Origin: Anaeramoeba flamelloides | Taxonomy: Eukaryota; Metamonada; Anaeramoebidae | Length of the DNA: 64,000 nt | Direction of reading: 5' to 3' | Assembly (NCBI GenBank): GCA_027625915.1 | Contig: JANTQA010000060.1 | Span: 868,001-932,000 of the forward strand | Part shown: one piece after another, positions 47,874 through 59,300 of the stretch | Numbering within the stretch: the stretch's first letter is position 1 | How the letters are laid out: every line of letters begins with the position of its first letter | Made by a program: the position numbers and the translations under genes | Notes under the pieces: model-generated | Told to the model about the DNA's origin: nothing | Database searches by the model: none | Seen by the model: only the letters and a program-made list of their open reading frames with translations

Positions 47874-50800
47874 ATGGGAAACAACGCTACCAAAAAAAGA
47901 ACCTTAAGAAAGGAAAGACTGAGAAACAAAAAAATCGAAAGACAACTTGGTGATCAGAATACAGAGACAAAAATCGAATTCAAAATCTTGGTAATTGGTA
48001 AACTTTTTGATCCTTCTCGTTTTTTTTTTTTTTCAAACACATCAAAACAGCTCTTCGCATTAAATTTTTGAACGATTTTTTTTCATTGTTGATCATACCC
48101 TTTATACGCCACTCGCCACTGTTTCCAATTTCCAATTCACTACTGTCACATTCGTTAGGGTGTGGTGATTCTGGTAAGTCGACTTTAGTCAAGCAAATGA
48201 AGGTCTTATTTCAAGATGGATTTTCAGAGGAAATTTTACAACTCTACAAGATCAGCATTCGAAAAAAGACACTTTTAGAAATGAAAATGTTGATTAAACA
48301 ATGCAAATCGCTAGGAATAAACCTGTCAAATCTTTCAAGTCTCGAAAGCTCCAAGCAATTTATGAGAAACGTAAAGAAAGATAATAAACAACTGAACAAA
48401 GAAAATGCTGATCTCATTCAGGAGCTATGGTCAGACAGAGGCATTAAAACTACTTGGAAAAACAGAAATGAATTCCAAATATCAGAAAACATGGACCAGT
48501 AAAATCTTGCTTTTCTTTTTGATTTGTTTCTCTTTTTGTTTTTACTTTTTTTAACTTTACTGCTTTTCATATTTTTTTTAGTTTTTTTGACAAAGTGAAT
48601 GAAATCTCAAAAAAAAATTACCGTCCAACAACAGAAGATATTTTGCTGTTTAGAATTCCAACAACGGGGATCTCTGAAACAAGTTTTAAAGCTCACAATT
48701 TTAATTGGAAGTAAATTTATCTTTTCTTTTTTTTTTTTTTTTTTTATAATAGTCTTATTTTTTACTTTCTAATTTTTTTTAATGATTTGTTTCTGATTTG
48801 AACAACGAAACAAAATAACCATGTTCTGTATTATTTTAGTATTTCTTTTTTTCCTTGTATTTCCATTTCATTTTTCATAACCGTGTTTATTTGGAAAAAA
48901 TTAATTAACATTAACATTTTGAACACATTTCCCTTCCTCGTACAAACACATTCACAAAAATTTGGATTTTGAAATTATTTTTCGTTATTAGGATTGTTGA
49001 GAATTAAAAAATTCTAATTGGATTTCAGAAAGCGGTGGGTTGACTTTGTAATATCTTCATTTGAATTACTAGTCTTTGAATTGGAAATAGGAAAAATTTT
49101 CACTTCTTTTTCAAATAGATCTCACAAATTACAACCTACTACGTGGATAAGTCAATTTAATATTAAAAAAAGAAACGAGAATAGGAAGTGAAAACTAATT
49201 TCCCATTTATAATTCAAATGCCATTCTCACAATTTTTTCACTTCTTTCAAATAACCAATAGTTTTCGATTTTTGTTTCTTGTTGTTTTTGCCTGATAATT
49301 TGGTCTTTCAATTTCTTTTCAATTTTTTTTTTTCGAATTGAATTAATTATCAGTGTACTCCTTTACAAATAATCTGTCTGATGGGGAATTTTTCGAATTT
49401 AAGAGGTTTCTTACTTTGTCTATCCCAAAAATGATTGAAGTTATGAAAACCAAATTATTTGGATAATTTGAAAAAAAACTTTGAGTAACGTTGAAAGTAA
49501 TAAGTCTTCCAAATCTTCCGACACAAAAAAGTAATCGATCTTGTATTTTGGTAAATAAAATATCCAAAATTTTCCATTTACTTTACAAAAAAAAACTAAT
49601 TGTTGGAATTAAAACAAATTAACAAATCACATAACCCTTAAAGGCAACCCCATAGACTTACCATCCTTTGAAATACTAAAGAGTGGAAATTTTGTCTGTA
49701 TTATATTTTGGAAAGATTAATACCGATTTTATTCACTTTATTTTTAAACAAAAGTTAACACCCAATTGTGTTCAAAGTGGTTTGGTAATTGAGGAGAAGG
49801 AGCATTTTTCTCTGTTTAATTTTTGTTTCGGAATTTTTGGTGAAAAAATAATTTTGTAAAATCCAACAAATAAATTGCAATAAATGATTGGTTTTTGCTT
49901 TGAACAGTATTAATTAATTTAATTGAAAAACTCACAAACCAAATTTTAGTGGACTCCCAAATTAATGAGAGTTTGCCCAACCACACTTTATATTTGCCAA
50001 AAATTATCAAAAAAAAAATTCACTCACAAAAATAAATAGTTTTTTAATTGTCTGAAAAAGTATGTTTTACGTTTTTAATTTTTTGAATACAAAGGATTTA
50101 AATGAGAATAGGCCAAATTAATACTGACGTTGTAAGAATAAATGGCAAATATTCTTCTCTTCATTGACTTTCCTTTTTCAAAAAGAGTTTACTAATTAAC
50201 AACCTACTTCTTTAAAAACTCCCCTTTGTTAGATGACAAAAAGGAAAATGAAGAAAGGGGAATGAAGAGAAATTTTTTTCCCATCTATTCTGCAAACACC
50301 AGTAAAGCACCAAAAAAAAAGAAAGAGAGATAACAAAATAAACCAATTGACAAGTGTGTGATACTGAAGCTCCCATCCAGAAAAAGTTACTTCTTACTGA
50401 AGATGAAAGAATTTTCAATAAAATTTATCTGTAATCACTCAAATTCCTTTCAAATGTCCTCTAAATGAAGTTATCAGATTTCAATTTTTGATCAACCACT
50501 TTTTACGTGTTTCATTTTTTTAAATGCTTCAGTTAAGATGAAAAAACATTCTTGAAAATTACCTTCATTTAACCACTCTCAAACTTAAACGACTTTTGGG
50601 CGGTAGTTAATTTTAATCCATAAAAAACTACTTTTTCGATCATTTTTTGAACACCGTTTGGCTGTCTCAAGTTTTGTTCATCACTTTTCGTAAAAAATTT
50701 CACTCGGCTTATTTTCGGAAAGTTTTTGGTTTGTTTCTGGAACAAATCACCTAGAAAATAAAAATTGTAATACCTAACCAGTGTTGCACAGAATGTTTGA

Positions 50801-53590
50801 TTTGTTCTTTTCAACTATTTGAGTTCTCCATTTTAAAACTTTTAGCCCTCGCTTTTAATAAACAGCTGGGTACAGGAATATCTAAATAAATGCCTTATGA
50901 GGCGGTAGACGAATCAAAACATTGATGAAATGCATTCTTTAACTCCGAAGATCCAGAAGAAATCTTAAATTTCAAAATTTTTGGGAATTTATAATTATTG
51001 CTTGATCAAATTCTCTTTTGTAAGTTTGTACTGAAAAACACAATCCCAACCCTTTTTGTTCTAAGCAAGTATTATCTAGTTTCCAATAAAAACTAAGAAA
51101 AAATCGAGTTAGAACAAAAAGAGTTGGGTTTGGGGTTTCAGTAATACTCCTTGTTTCAAAATAAATTGGAACAAAATTTTCATTCGGCTTTCCAAAAAAG
51201 AGTTTTTAAATCCAGTAATATTTAAAATTTTGAATTCCTAAAGAAGCTTAAGTTATTCAATTCCCTTTGAGAATTGGGAATTTTGAAGATATGTTTTAAT
51301 TCTTGGGATGTGTATTTTTTCAGAAAGCCGAATAAAAATTTTGTTCTTTTTATTTTGCAATTAACAGTAACTTACAATTACAGTCGACCAAACTACCTGT
51401 ACTCAGAAAATAAAACCACTGTCTCCAATAAAGCTCGTACTTTTTTATTTTCTTCTTACCCAGATACAGGATCTAATTAATTACGATTCAATAATATATC
51501 GACAGCTCTTATATATTTTGAAAGGTAAACTTCTTGATATATTGAGAATGTTTTAAATTATAAATTGAATTTGTTTAAAATTTTTCATAATTTTTTAAAT
51601 TTTTAGAAATTTGTTGAATTTTTCAAGTCCATATTTTTTAATAAATTTCATGTTTTATTGAAAAGATCTTAAAATTATCATTATTTTTTGAGAATAATTT
51701 TAAATTTGATCTTTCATTTTAAGAATTTTCTTTTTTCATTGTAGAACTTTAAGAAACCAATATCATATTTACCACGTGTTTATTATTAGTTTCTTTGATC
51801 TTTTAATGTCTAGACTTTCTTGGAAAAAGATACAAGGCTTTTATTTTGAAATACAAGTTTATCACTAAAACCTTAAACTTTTTAGATCTAATACCTAAAA
51901 CCAAAACACAATAAATTGAAAAATAAAATAAATTTACAAAATTGGATCACAAAAAACCGGACACATCCCAAAAAAAAAAAAAAAAAAAAAGGCAAACCAC
52001 AAACACAAATTAGAATGATTAAAAATGATCAAAACAAATTCTTCAACTGACATCCTTTTTCCTAAAAAAATTCGTAATTTGATTCAAAAAAAAAAATAAT
52101 AAAAACATAAAATAAAACTAATTAGTAGACATATTATTAATTTTTTTATTAGAATTAGCAACTAAAAACAAATAATCCATTTTCAACAAATCTTTGAATT
52201 ATCTTGCTTGCCCCTTTTTAAAAAATATTTTTAATGTTTCTTTTTCAAAAACAACAAAACACATTCACCTATAAAAATTAATTTACTCTTGTATCCAAAT
52301 ATTCAACATAGTAAAAAAAAAAAAAAAAAATAAAAATAAAATATACAGAGACGAACAATAAAAAATTTTTCCAAAATTTCATGATAACTCATAAATAAAA
52401 ATTTGCGTTTTTTTCTTTTTTTTTTTGATAAAAGCTGAAACCATTAAACAAATTTCAATCTTATATATATATATATATATATTAGTTTTTTCACAAAAAG
52501 ATATTAAAAAAGAAATATTGGAATAAAATAGAATCATTTTCTTAAAGTGCAAATATAAAACGAAAATTATTAATAATTCATCATAAAACGACTCTATCCA
52601 AATAGTAAACGGCCCCTTTTTAGATACATGTTAAAAACCTTAGTTTTTTCACTTTTTGAAAAGGAATTTAATATTTTTTGAATAGAATAATTCAAAACAT
52701 TTAATTTTCCAAATATCTCTCTAAAAAAAAAAAAATAAAAAAAAATAACTTTAATATCATTCTATTAAAATCTTTGTATACTGTTTACGATGGTTTTAAT
52801 TAAAATAGCCCAGAAAACATAAAAAATATGAATCCCCTTTTTAAAATTATTCAAAATAAACAAATTTTAATTTATCATAATTCTCAAAAATATAAACTCA
52901 TCAATAATTTCCAAAAAAAAAAAAAAAAAAAAAAACTTTTCTATGCCTTTCTTTTATTTCTCATAATTGTTATAATCTTTATAGGGTTATTGACGTGGGT
53001 GGACAAAGGAGCGAACGAAGAAAATGGATTCACCATTTTGATAATGCAAGTAATGTACTATTCGTTGTGGCAATGAACGAATTTAATAAAAAACTTTTTG
53101 AGGACCAATCAATGAATAGAATGCACGAGAGTTTGGCAGTATGCGAAACCGTGTTAAATAATGATTTTTTTAAAAAAACCGATTGTGTTCTTTTGTTTAA
53201 CAAAGTAGATTTATTCAAAGAATCTCTTCGAAAAACTCAATTTGGTAAACATTTCACAAAATTTAAAGGTGAAAACAATTATGAAGATGTTTCACTCTTT
53301 ATTAAAAAAAAATTTTTGTCGACAATCAAAAGACAAAAAAAAAGAAAAGTCAACTCGCATTTTATTACAGCCACAGATACCATTTCTGTAATTTTTTTTT
53401 CTCATTATATATATATATTTCCTTTTCAATTCGAATTCTTATTTGTCTAAATACTTTCGCCACTTCTGTTTTATTTTAATTTCTCCTCTTTTTCTTTTCT
53501 GTATTGGTATCAATAAAAATATAGGTTGAAGAAGTGATCAATTCTGTTATTAAAGGGATTTTAGAAAGGCAGCCAAACTTTCAAATATAA
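47874..53590 (+). CDS. Heterotrimeric G-protein alpha subunit
   Basis: Predicted 353-aa G-alpha from exons 47874-47997, 48159-48498, 48582-48710, 52985-53387 and 53525-53590, all phases consistent. MGNNAT at the start fits an N-myristoylation signal. The P-loop is GCGDSGKST (42-50; usual form GAGESGKS). Switch I is RIPTTGI (Arg179, Thr182), switch II DVGGQRSERRKW (201-212) with catalytic Gln205, followed by MNRMHES (241-247), NKVD (270-273) and TATDT. It would couple a seven-helix receptor to effectors at the plasma membrane through a GTPase cycle. The C-terminal receptor-contact tail ends RQPNFQI with no Cys at -4, so no pertussis-toxin ADP-ribosylation site. The helical domain is divergent but of normal length. 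Confidence 0.93.
51028..51146. repeat. Short hairpin repeat
   Basis: CCCAACCCTTTTTGTTCTAA (about 51047-51066) and TTAGAACAAAAAGAGTTGGG (about 51109-51128) form a 20-bp imperfect stem with extensions (ACTGAAA / TTTCAGTA) and a loop of about 42 nt. It lies just left of the 51155 repeat and may be its terminus. Confidence 0.65.
51155..51385 (+). repeat. Dispersed repeat shared with 890-1100
   Basis: ATTCGGCTTTCC on the left and GAAAGCCGAATAAAA on the right also form an internal inverted repeat. The right end TTTTATTTTGCAATTAACAG matches the other locus. It is inside the G-alpha giant intron. Confidence 0.55.
51519..51880 (+). repeat. Dispersed repeat shared with 54880-55195
   Basis: Blocks in the same order at both loci: GAAAGGTAAAC / GGAAGGTAAACC, TTTGATC(T/C)TTCATTTT, AGAACTTTAAGAAACCAA, TTTATTA(T/A)TAGTTTCTTTGAT and TTTTATTTTGAAA. 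Overall similarity is partial, so these are old copies of an unassigned element. Confidence 0.6.
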
Positions 53591-53864
53591 AATAAAGATA
53601 TTAATGTAACCAAAATCTTACATTGGATATTTAATTATTTTTCATTTTCTTTTTTAAATACATAAAAAAATGTAAAAAAGAAAACAATTATAAATTAAAA
53701 TTTAAATTATACTATATATTTTGCTTATTAACAAATACACATCATTATTAATAACTAAATTTTCCAAAAAAATTTTTTATTAAATTATTGTTAAAAAAAT
53801 ATTACGAGAAAAATTTTTTCTTACATTTTTATAAAATTAATAAATTTTTAGTTTTTATTTTTAC

Positions 53865-53932
53865 TTTCATGTTTATTTTTATTTGTATTTTTATGTTTAT
53901 TTTTATTTGTATTTTATTTTTATTTTTATAGG
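53865..53932 (+). repeat. T-rich minisatellite, ~24-bp unit
   Basis: The unit CATGTTTATTTTTATTTGTA / TATGTTTATTTTTATTTGTA is repeated in tandem with a partial third copy. Confidence 0.7.
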
Positions 53933-54879
53933 ATCATTTTTTTTTAGAGAGTGAGTTTCGATATTATTTTGATATCTTTCCAATTCAATATTCTTCTCCC
54001 TAAATCCATTCAAGTTTAGTCTCATCTCTATAAATTATATCGAGTAAAAAAATTCCTTTTTATCAAACACTTTTTGAATTTTTTGTGTTAACTTAAAAAA
54101 TGTAAATACTAATGAAATATACACGAGAAGATTTTTGGCAAAAAAGATTTTTTTTTCTTAAAAATTATCGATTTTTTTGAGATTATTATTGCTATTTTAA
54201 AAATTTTTACTAAAAAACCCTTTTTACAAAACAAATTATTTAGAGATTCTTTTGAACTCTTTTATATTTAAAATTATCTTTAATGTTGTTTCTAAACATT
54301 TAAAGAATCTAATATAATTGTGGCAAAAATTAATTTCAAATACTTCATAAAACTTTAAATTGTAGAATGTTTTGTCTAGATATCATCTTTTTTTTTTTTT
54401 TTTAAACTAAATGAGATTGTTCTCATTTTTCATTTTGAAATTGGTAATAGGCAGTTTTAAATAATTTTTCTTTAAGAGATTAGCTTCACAATATACACTC
54501 TATTAAAAAAGTATGTTGTAATTAGGTGTTAATGATATTAGTACACCCTGGTTCAAATGGTTCTAAAAAATATATAATAAATCTTTTTGAACAAAAATTT
54601 ATTACATTTTTTTATTAATGATCATTTATAAAAATTATAATTTTGGAAATATTTATTTTAATTCCTTTTCTAAATCTATTTTTGAACCCAAAATAATAGT
54701 ATTACAATATTTAATAATTCATATTTTGAAATCTCCAGAAGTAACAAGAGCGATCAAAATAATATGAGCCAAACGACTATAATCTGTGTTTCAAAATAAA
54801 ATATGTTTTGTATTTTCCTCTTGTTTCAATGTTACATCCAATTTACTACCCAATAGTTTACCTAAGTTCAAATCAATTT

Positions 54880-55195
54880 TGGAAGGTAAACCCCTTGATA
54901 TTTTGAGTAAATTGTATCATATGAATTACATATTTTTGAAATTTCTTGTTTTTTGATGTAATTTTTTATTTTTTTGAAACAAAAAAACCTCAAAACTAAA
55001 AAGTTTTACACTATTTTTTGAGTTATATTTTCCAATTTGATCCTTCATTTTTAGAATTTCTTTTTAAATAATAGAACTTTAAGAAACCAACACCATATTT
55101 ATTTAGGGTTTATTAATAGTTTCTTTGATTGGTTGATGCGCATGTCTTCTATAACAAAAAAAGATGCTTTTTATTTTGAAACAGGGATTAAACTT
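54880..55195 (+). repeat. Dispersed repeat, second copy of 51519-51880
   Basis: It matches the other locus block by block, with AGAACTTTAAGAAACCAA as the best-kept core at about 55073. It is a diverged relic with no coding frame. Confidence 0.6.
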
Positions 55196-56306
55196 TTTTA
55201 CATGATTTATTTTAACAACAGTACTTCATCACTCAAATTTCTCTAAAAATTCTTAAACTATATGAGGAACAAAAGATGATGTCCAATTATAAATTATTCA
55301 TATATTAGTAAAAAAATCCAACAATTTCAGAAAAAAATATCGATTTTCGAGAAAAAAATAAAGGTTAATTAATCAATATTGAGACTACAAAGTTGCATAA
55401 TATCTTTCTTAAATATGTGTTGAAATGTAGATTAATTGCTAAAAAATTCAATTTTATAAAAAAAAAATTAAATTATTAATTAATAGATCTTTATATTTTA
55501 CAATTAACAGTATATCAGAAATGTATTGATGTTATAATTAGCTTAATAAAAAGGAAACTAAACTAACCAGTCTTTGGGGTTTTTATTGTATCATTTTATT
55601 GAGTAAATCTAGAAATTAAAAAAAGAAAAAATTAGTTAATTTTGAAACTTCTAAATATTAATTATTAAACCCTAGAATATTATTCTTTTGTTTTCTCTTT
55701 TTGAATAGAAAAAGTGAATTAAAAAAAAAATTTCAAAAATGAAACTTTATTAAAGTGATCATTAGTAAAAAAATCTAAAATTTCTTTATTTTTATAATAT
55801 TTTTTGAGAGTCATTTGAATCATGATTGGCAAATACCATTTACTTTCAATTACTAGAAGCTTTGGTTATCATTTAATTTATCATGACTCTAAGGAATTAA
55901 AAAAAGTGTAGATCTGGGATTGTACAAAATTTTTCCAAGTTAGCCTCCTAAAAAATATTGTTAACTGCTCCAAAATTTAAACTTTTTTTGTTCTTAAAGC
56001 CTCAAGCCAAAAAGTGTTTAAATGGTAATTTTATTAAACATTCAATTGTACAGATCTTTGAATTGAAAATAATTGGATTTTGAGTTTCCTATTACTTTCA
56101 AAATTAGAAATAATGATAAAAAAATTGTATTGCAAAACAAAAAAATGTTTTTTCAATTTTTGTGATTTTCTTTTTGTGTTTTAGGTTCAAATAATTATCA
56201 TTTTTTTTCCAAACACAACAATTTAGCACAAACTTTTTTTTATATTGGCGCTCTAAAAAATAAAATACCACAACAAACACTTGAATTGGATTGGATTTGA
56301 TTTGAT

Positions 56307-59300
56307 ATGCTGTCTCAACACCAAATTTTTGAATCATATTACAATTACAGTTTACCATTACCATTTGAGACAAAAGAAGAAATTCATGATCACAATGAAA
56401 AGCTCAAAGTCAATTCACAGTTCCCTGAAGAGACAAACAATTTGTTCCATGTTTCTGTGCAAGAATTTTTGTTTGTTGATCTCGAGAAACTGATCAAGGA
56501 AAACAAAAAACAAACCAATTGTTTTTCATTTGTTCTCAACCTTGAAGGTGTCTTGTTGTATGGCTTTTGTTATCGTACCTTTGTCAACTCACAAACAACA
56601 GCACATTGCGATGTCTTTTTAACGTACTACCCCTTAGCCTCCTTTTTTTATCAGGTCTTGGAGGTTGTCTCTTTACTTGGGCAAAGTTCGGATGAATCTC
56701 TTCAATTATTTTTAACAGATCTGTCGCAAATACCAATTCCTGTTCGTGGTGAGACCATTGAAATTGTTCTTCCAATTAAACAAAATGTTTGCGAAAGAGA
56801 AAATGAAAACGAAAATGGTAATGGAAACAAGAATGGAAACCAAAAACCAAAGAAAAGTAGATTGAATTTACTTGAATTTTTATTAAACAAGGATCCAATC
56901 AAAAAGAAAAAGAAAAAGAAAATGAGAATGAGATTGAAAAAAAAAAGAAGGAAAAGTCTAAAAGAAAAAATCGAGCAAGATCCTGACAGATTATACCAAA
57001 ACACTGAAGACGAAAACAAACAGCTCTTCCAAAGCGGTGAAGAACTTGAAACAGAGAAAGAGAAATTGAAAAAAAAGAAAATAAAAGAAAAAAAACAAAA
57101 AAAGAAAAGCACAAACATCGAAAAAAAGAAAAACAAAAACAAAAAAGAACAAAAAGAAGAAAATGGAATGAAAAAAACTGCAACACAAGAAAACCCAAAG
57201 CAAAACGAATGGGAATTAGTTGAAACTGTAAAACAAGAAGGGTTAATGGTTGTGTCGAATGAAAAGAAACAGGAATTTACATTTACAAACCCAATTTATC
57301 GTGTCTCAAGCCAAATTTGGGAAAGGCTCTTGATGATCTTTGACAATTCCCAGTTGGTTCAAATTTTTTCTTCAATTCTGCTTGAAAGACGGATTTTGTT
57401 TGTCAGTCAGGATATCAGTTTTTTGACAAGTTCAATATTGGCCTTTTTAAGTTTGCTTGTACCATTTAGTTGGAGGCAAATCTTTGTATTATTGATCCCA
57501 AAAAAATTAATTGAAATGCTCATTGCGCCAATACCATTTATTATTGGATGCCCAAAGGCATTTCTAAATTTAGTGGATCAAGAAAATGATGACAATATGG
57601 TGATTATCGATTTGGAATCAGGATCAATTCAAGATCCATTTAAAGATCATTTAAAACTACCACCAAATGAAAAAACTTTTTTACTACACTCCATAAATAA
57701 AATTACTCAACATCTGAAAAATCCGTTTGGGCAAATACTTGAAAAAAGTAAAAAAAAAACAATTCAAATCAATAAACTAGTTAAAACCAAGAAAAATAAA
57801 ATCCTAAATATCACGAAGAATAAAATTGGTAAAATCAATAAAAATAAAAGCTCTAACAATAATGACGCTTCCGAAGATGACAATGAAGGCGACGACAACA
57901 ATGATGAAGATGATGATGAGGAAGGCGGGGACAATAAAAATAATTTCACTTTTAAAAAGAAAAAGAACAGGAAAAAAAAGAAAAAGAAAAAAAATCTAAA
58001 AATTTTAGTTCACTCAAAAGGTATCTCCAAAATACATACAACTTTTTTAGAATTCTTTAGTAAAATTTTTCAAAATTATTCAAACTATTTCACTTTTGAT
58101 TCCTTAGTTGGCAGTTTTATATTTGATTTTGATTTTTTTTTAAAAGAATCAAAAAATTCAAACCAAGAATTTCTGAAGCATTTTCGAAAAACTCAAATGT
58201 TTGAATGCTGGTTTAGAGAAAGAGAAGAGATTCTACATTATGAAAAAAATTCAAAATCAATTAATGGCGAATTTGAAATAAAATTAATTGAAAAAAAACA
58301 AAACAGATTAAGTAAGCATGTTGTTCAAAATATTTCTAATTTATTTTCAAAAATAAATATAAAAGAAAAGAATTTGATTAACCAATCTAATGGCAACGTT
58401 GGTGTTAATAACCAAGAAAGGGGACAGACAGGCAATAAAGAGAAAGATAAAAATTTAAAATTATCATCATCATCGTCATCACATAATCTGTCAATTGAAT
58501 CAAATTTATTAAATACTGAAATAAAATCCAAATGGGAAAAAATAGATTTAAAATTAAAAGAATTGATCAACAACGAACCTAAAAATTCACTTTTGCAAAT
58601 ATTGCAAGAATTTTGGAAGGCGGAAACAATATATTATGCTAATTTACAGATAATAAATGATGAATTTTTACACCAAATAACAGAACAATCATTAATTGCC
58701 CATCAATATATAACATCAATATTTGGTAATATTTCCAACATTTTTTCGATGCAAAAAAAAATTTGCAAAATTTTACAAAAAATTATTTTGAATTGGGATG
58801 AAAATTCAACAATAAGTTCCTTTTTTTTAAAAATTGTAAGTAATAACATTTTTTATTTTTTTATTATTTACTGTTAAATTCTATTTTAAAAAAATTGGAA
58901 TTTTGTCTCATATATTTCAATAAGGAAGAGATAAAATAATGTATGAAATTTTTAGTTTTTAAAGATCTTTTTATTATTCCCATTAATTGTGAAGAAAAAT
59001 TCCTTTAGGGGCTTGGAACTCAATATTTTTGATTTGTTAATTTGAAAATTACAGAATTTTTTTATTTTTTATTTTGTTTTTTGAAAATACATATAAGTTC
59101 TGATTATATATAATATATCAATGTGTTTTATTCGAAATATTATTCATTAAAAACACACAATTCAGAAATAATTATGATAAATGATGATAATAATAAAGGC
59201 TATAATAAGTAAACTTGCTAACTGTTTCAAAAAACAAATAAACTACACAAAAAAATACATTCAAAAAAAAAAAAATAGATTTTGTTTTTTTCATTTAAAA

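Larger units (their letters stand above)
48711..52984 (+). other. Giant intron (4274 nt) of the G-alpha gene
   Basis: The donor GTAAAT follows ...AHNFNW and the acceptor TATAG precedes VIDVGGQR, with Lys198 split across the junction. It contains a small hairpin (51028-51146), repeats at 51155-51385 and 51519-51880, a (TA)n tract (about 52462-52483) and homopolymers. No other exon is needed for a complete G-alpha. Confidence 0.8.
53591..56306. other. Intergenic spacer between G-alpha and DENN-RhoGEF genes
   Basis: 2.7 kb without a supported gene. Content: a tandem array of a ~24-bp T-rich unit containing ATGTTTATTTTTATTTGTAT (about 53865-53930), the second copy of the 51519 repeat (54880-55195), and a short AATTAACAGTAT match near 55500. 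Confidence 0.6.

Noticed and set aside
56702-57203. Several Phe/Ser-rich minus-strand open frames
   Set aside because: They are antisense images of the Lys/Glu-rich insert in the DENN-RhoGEF gene; poly-AAA/GAA codons read backwards give open Phe/Ser frames.
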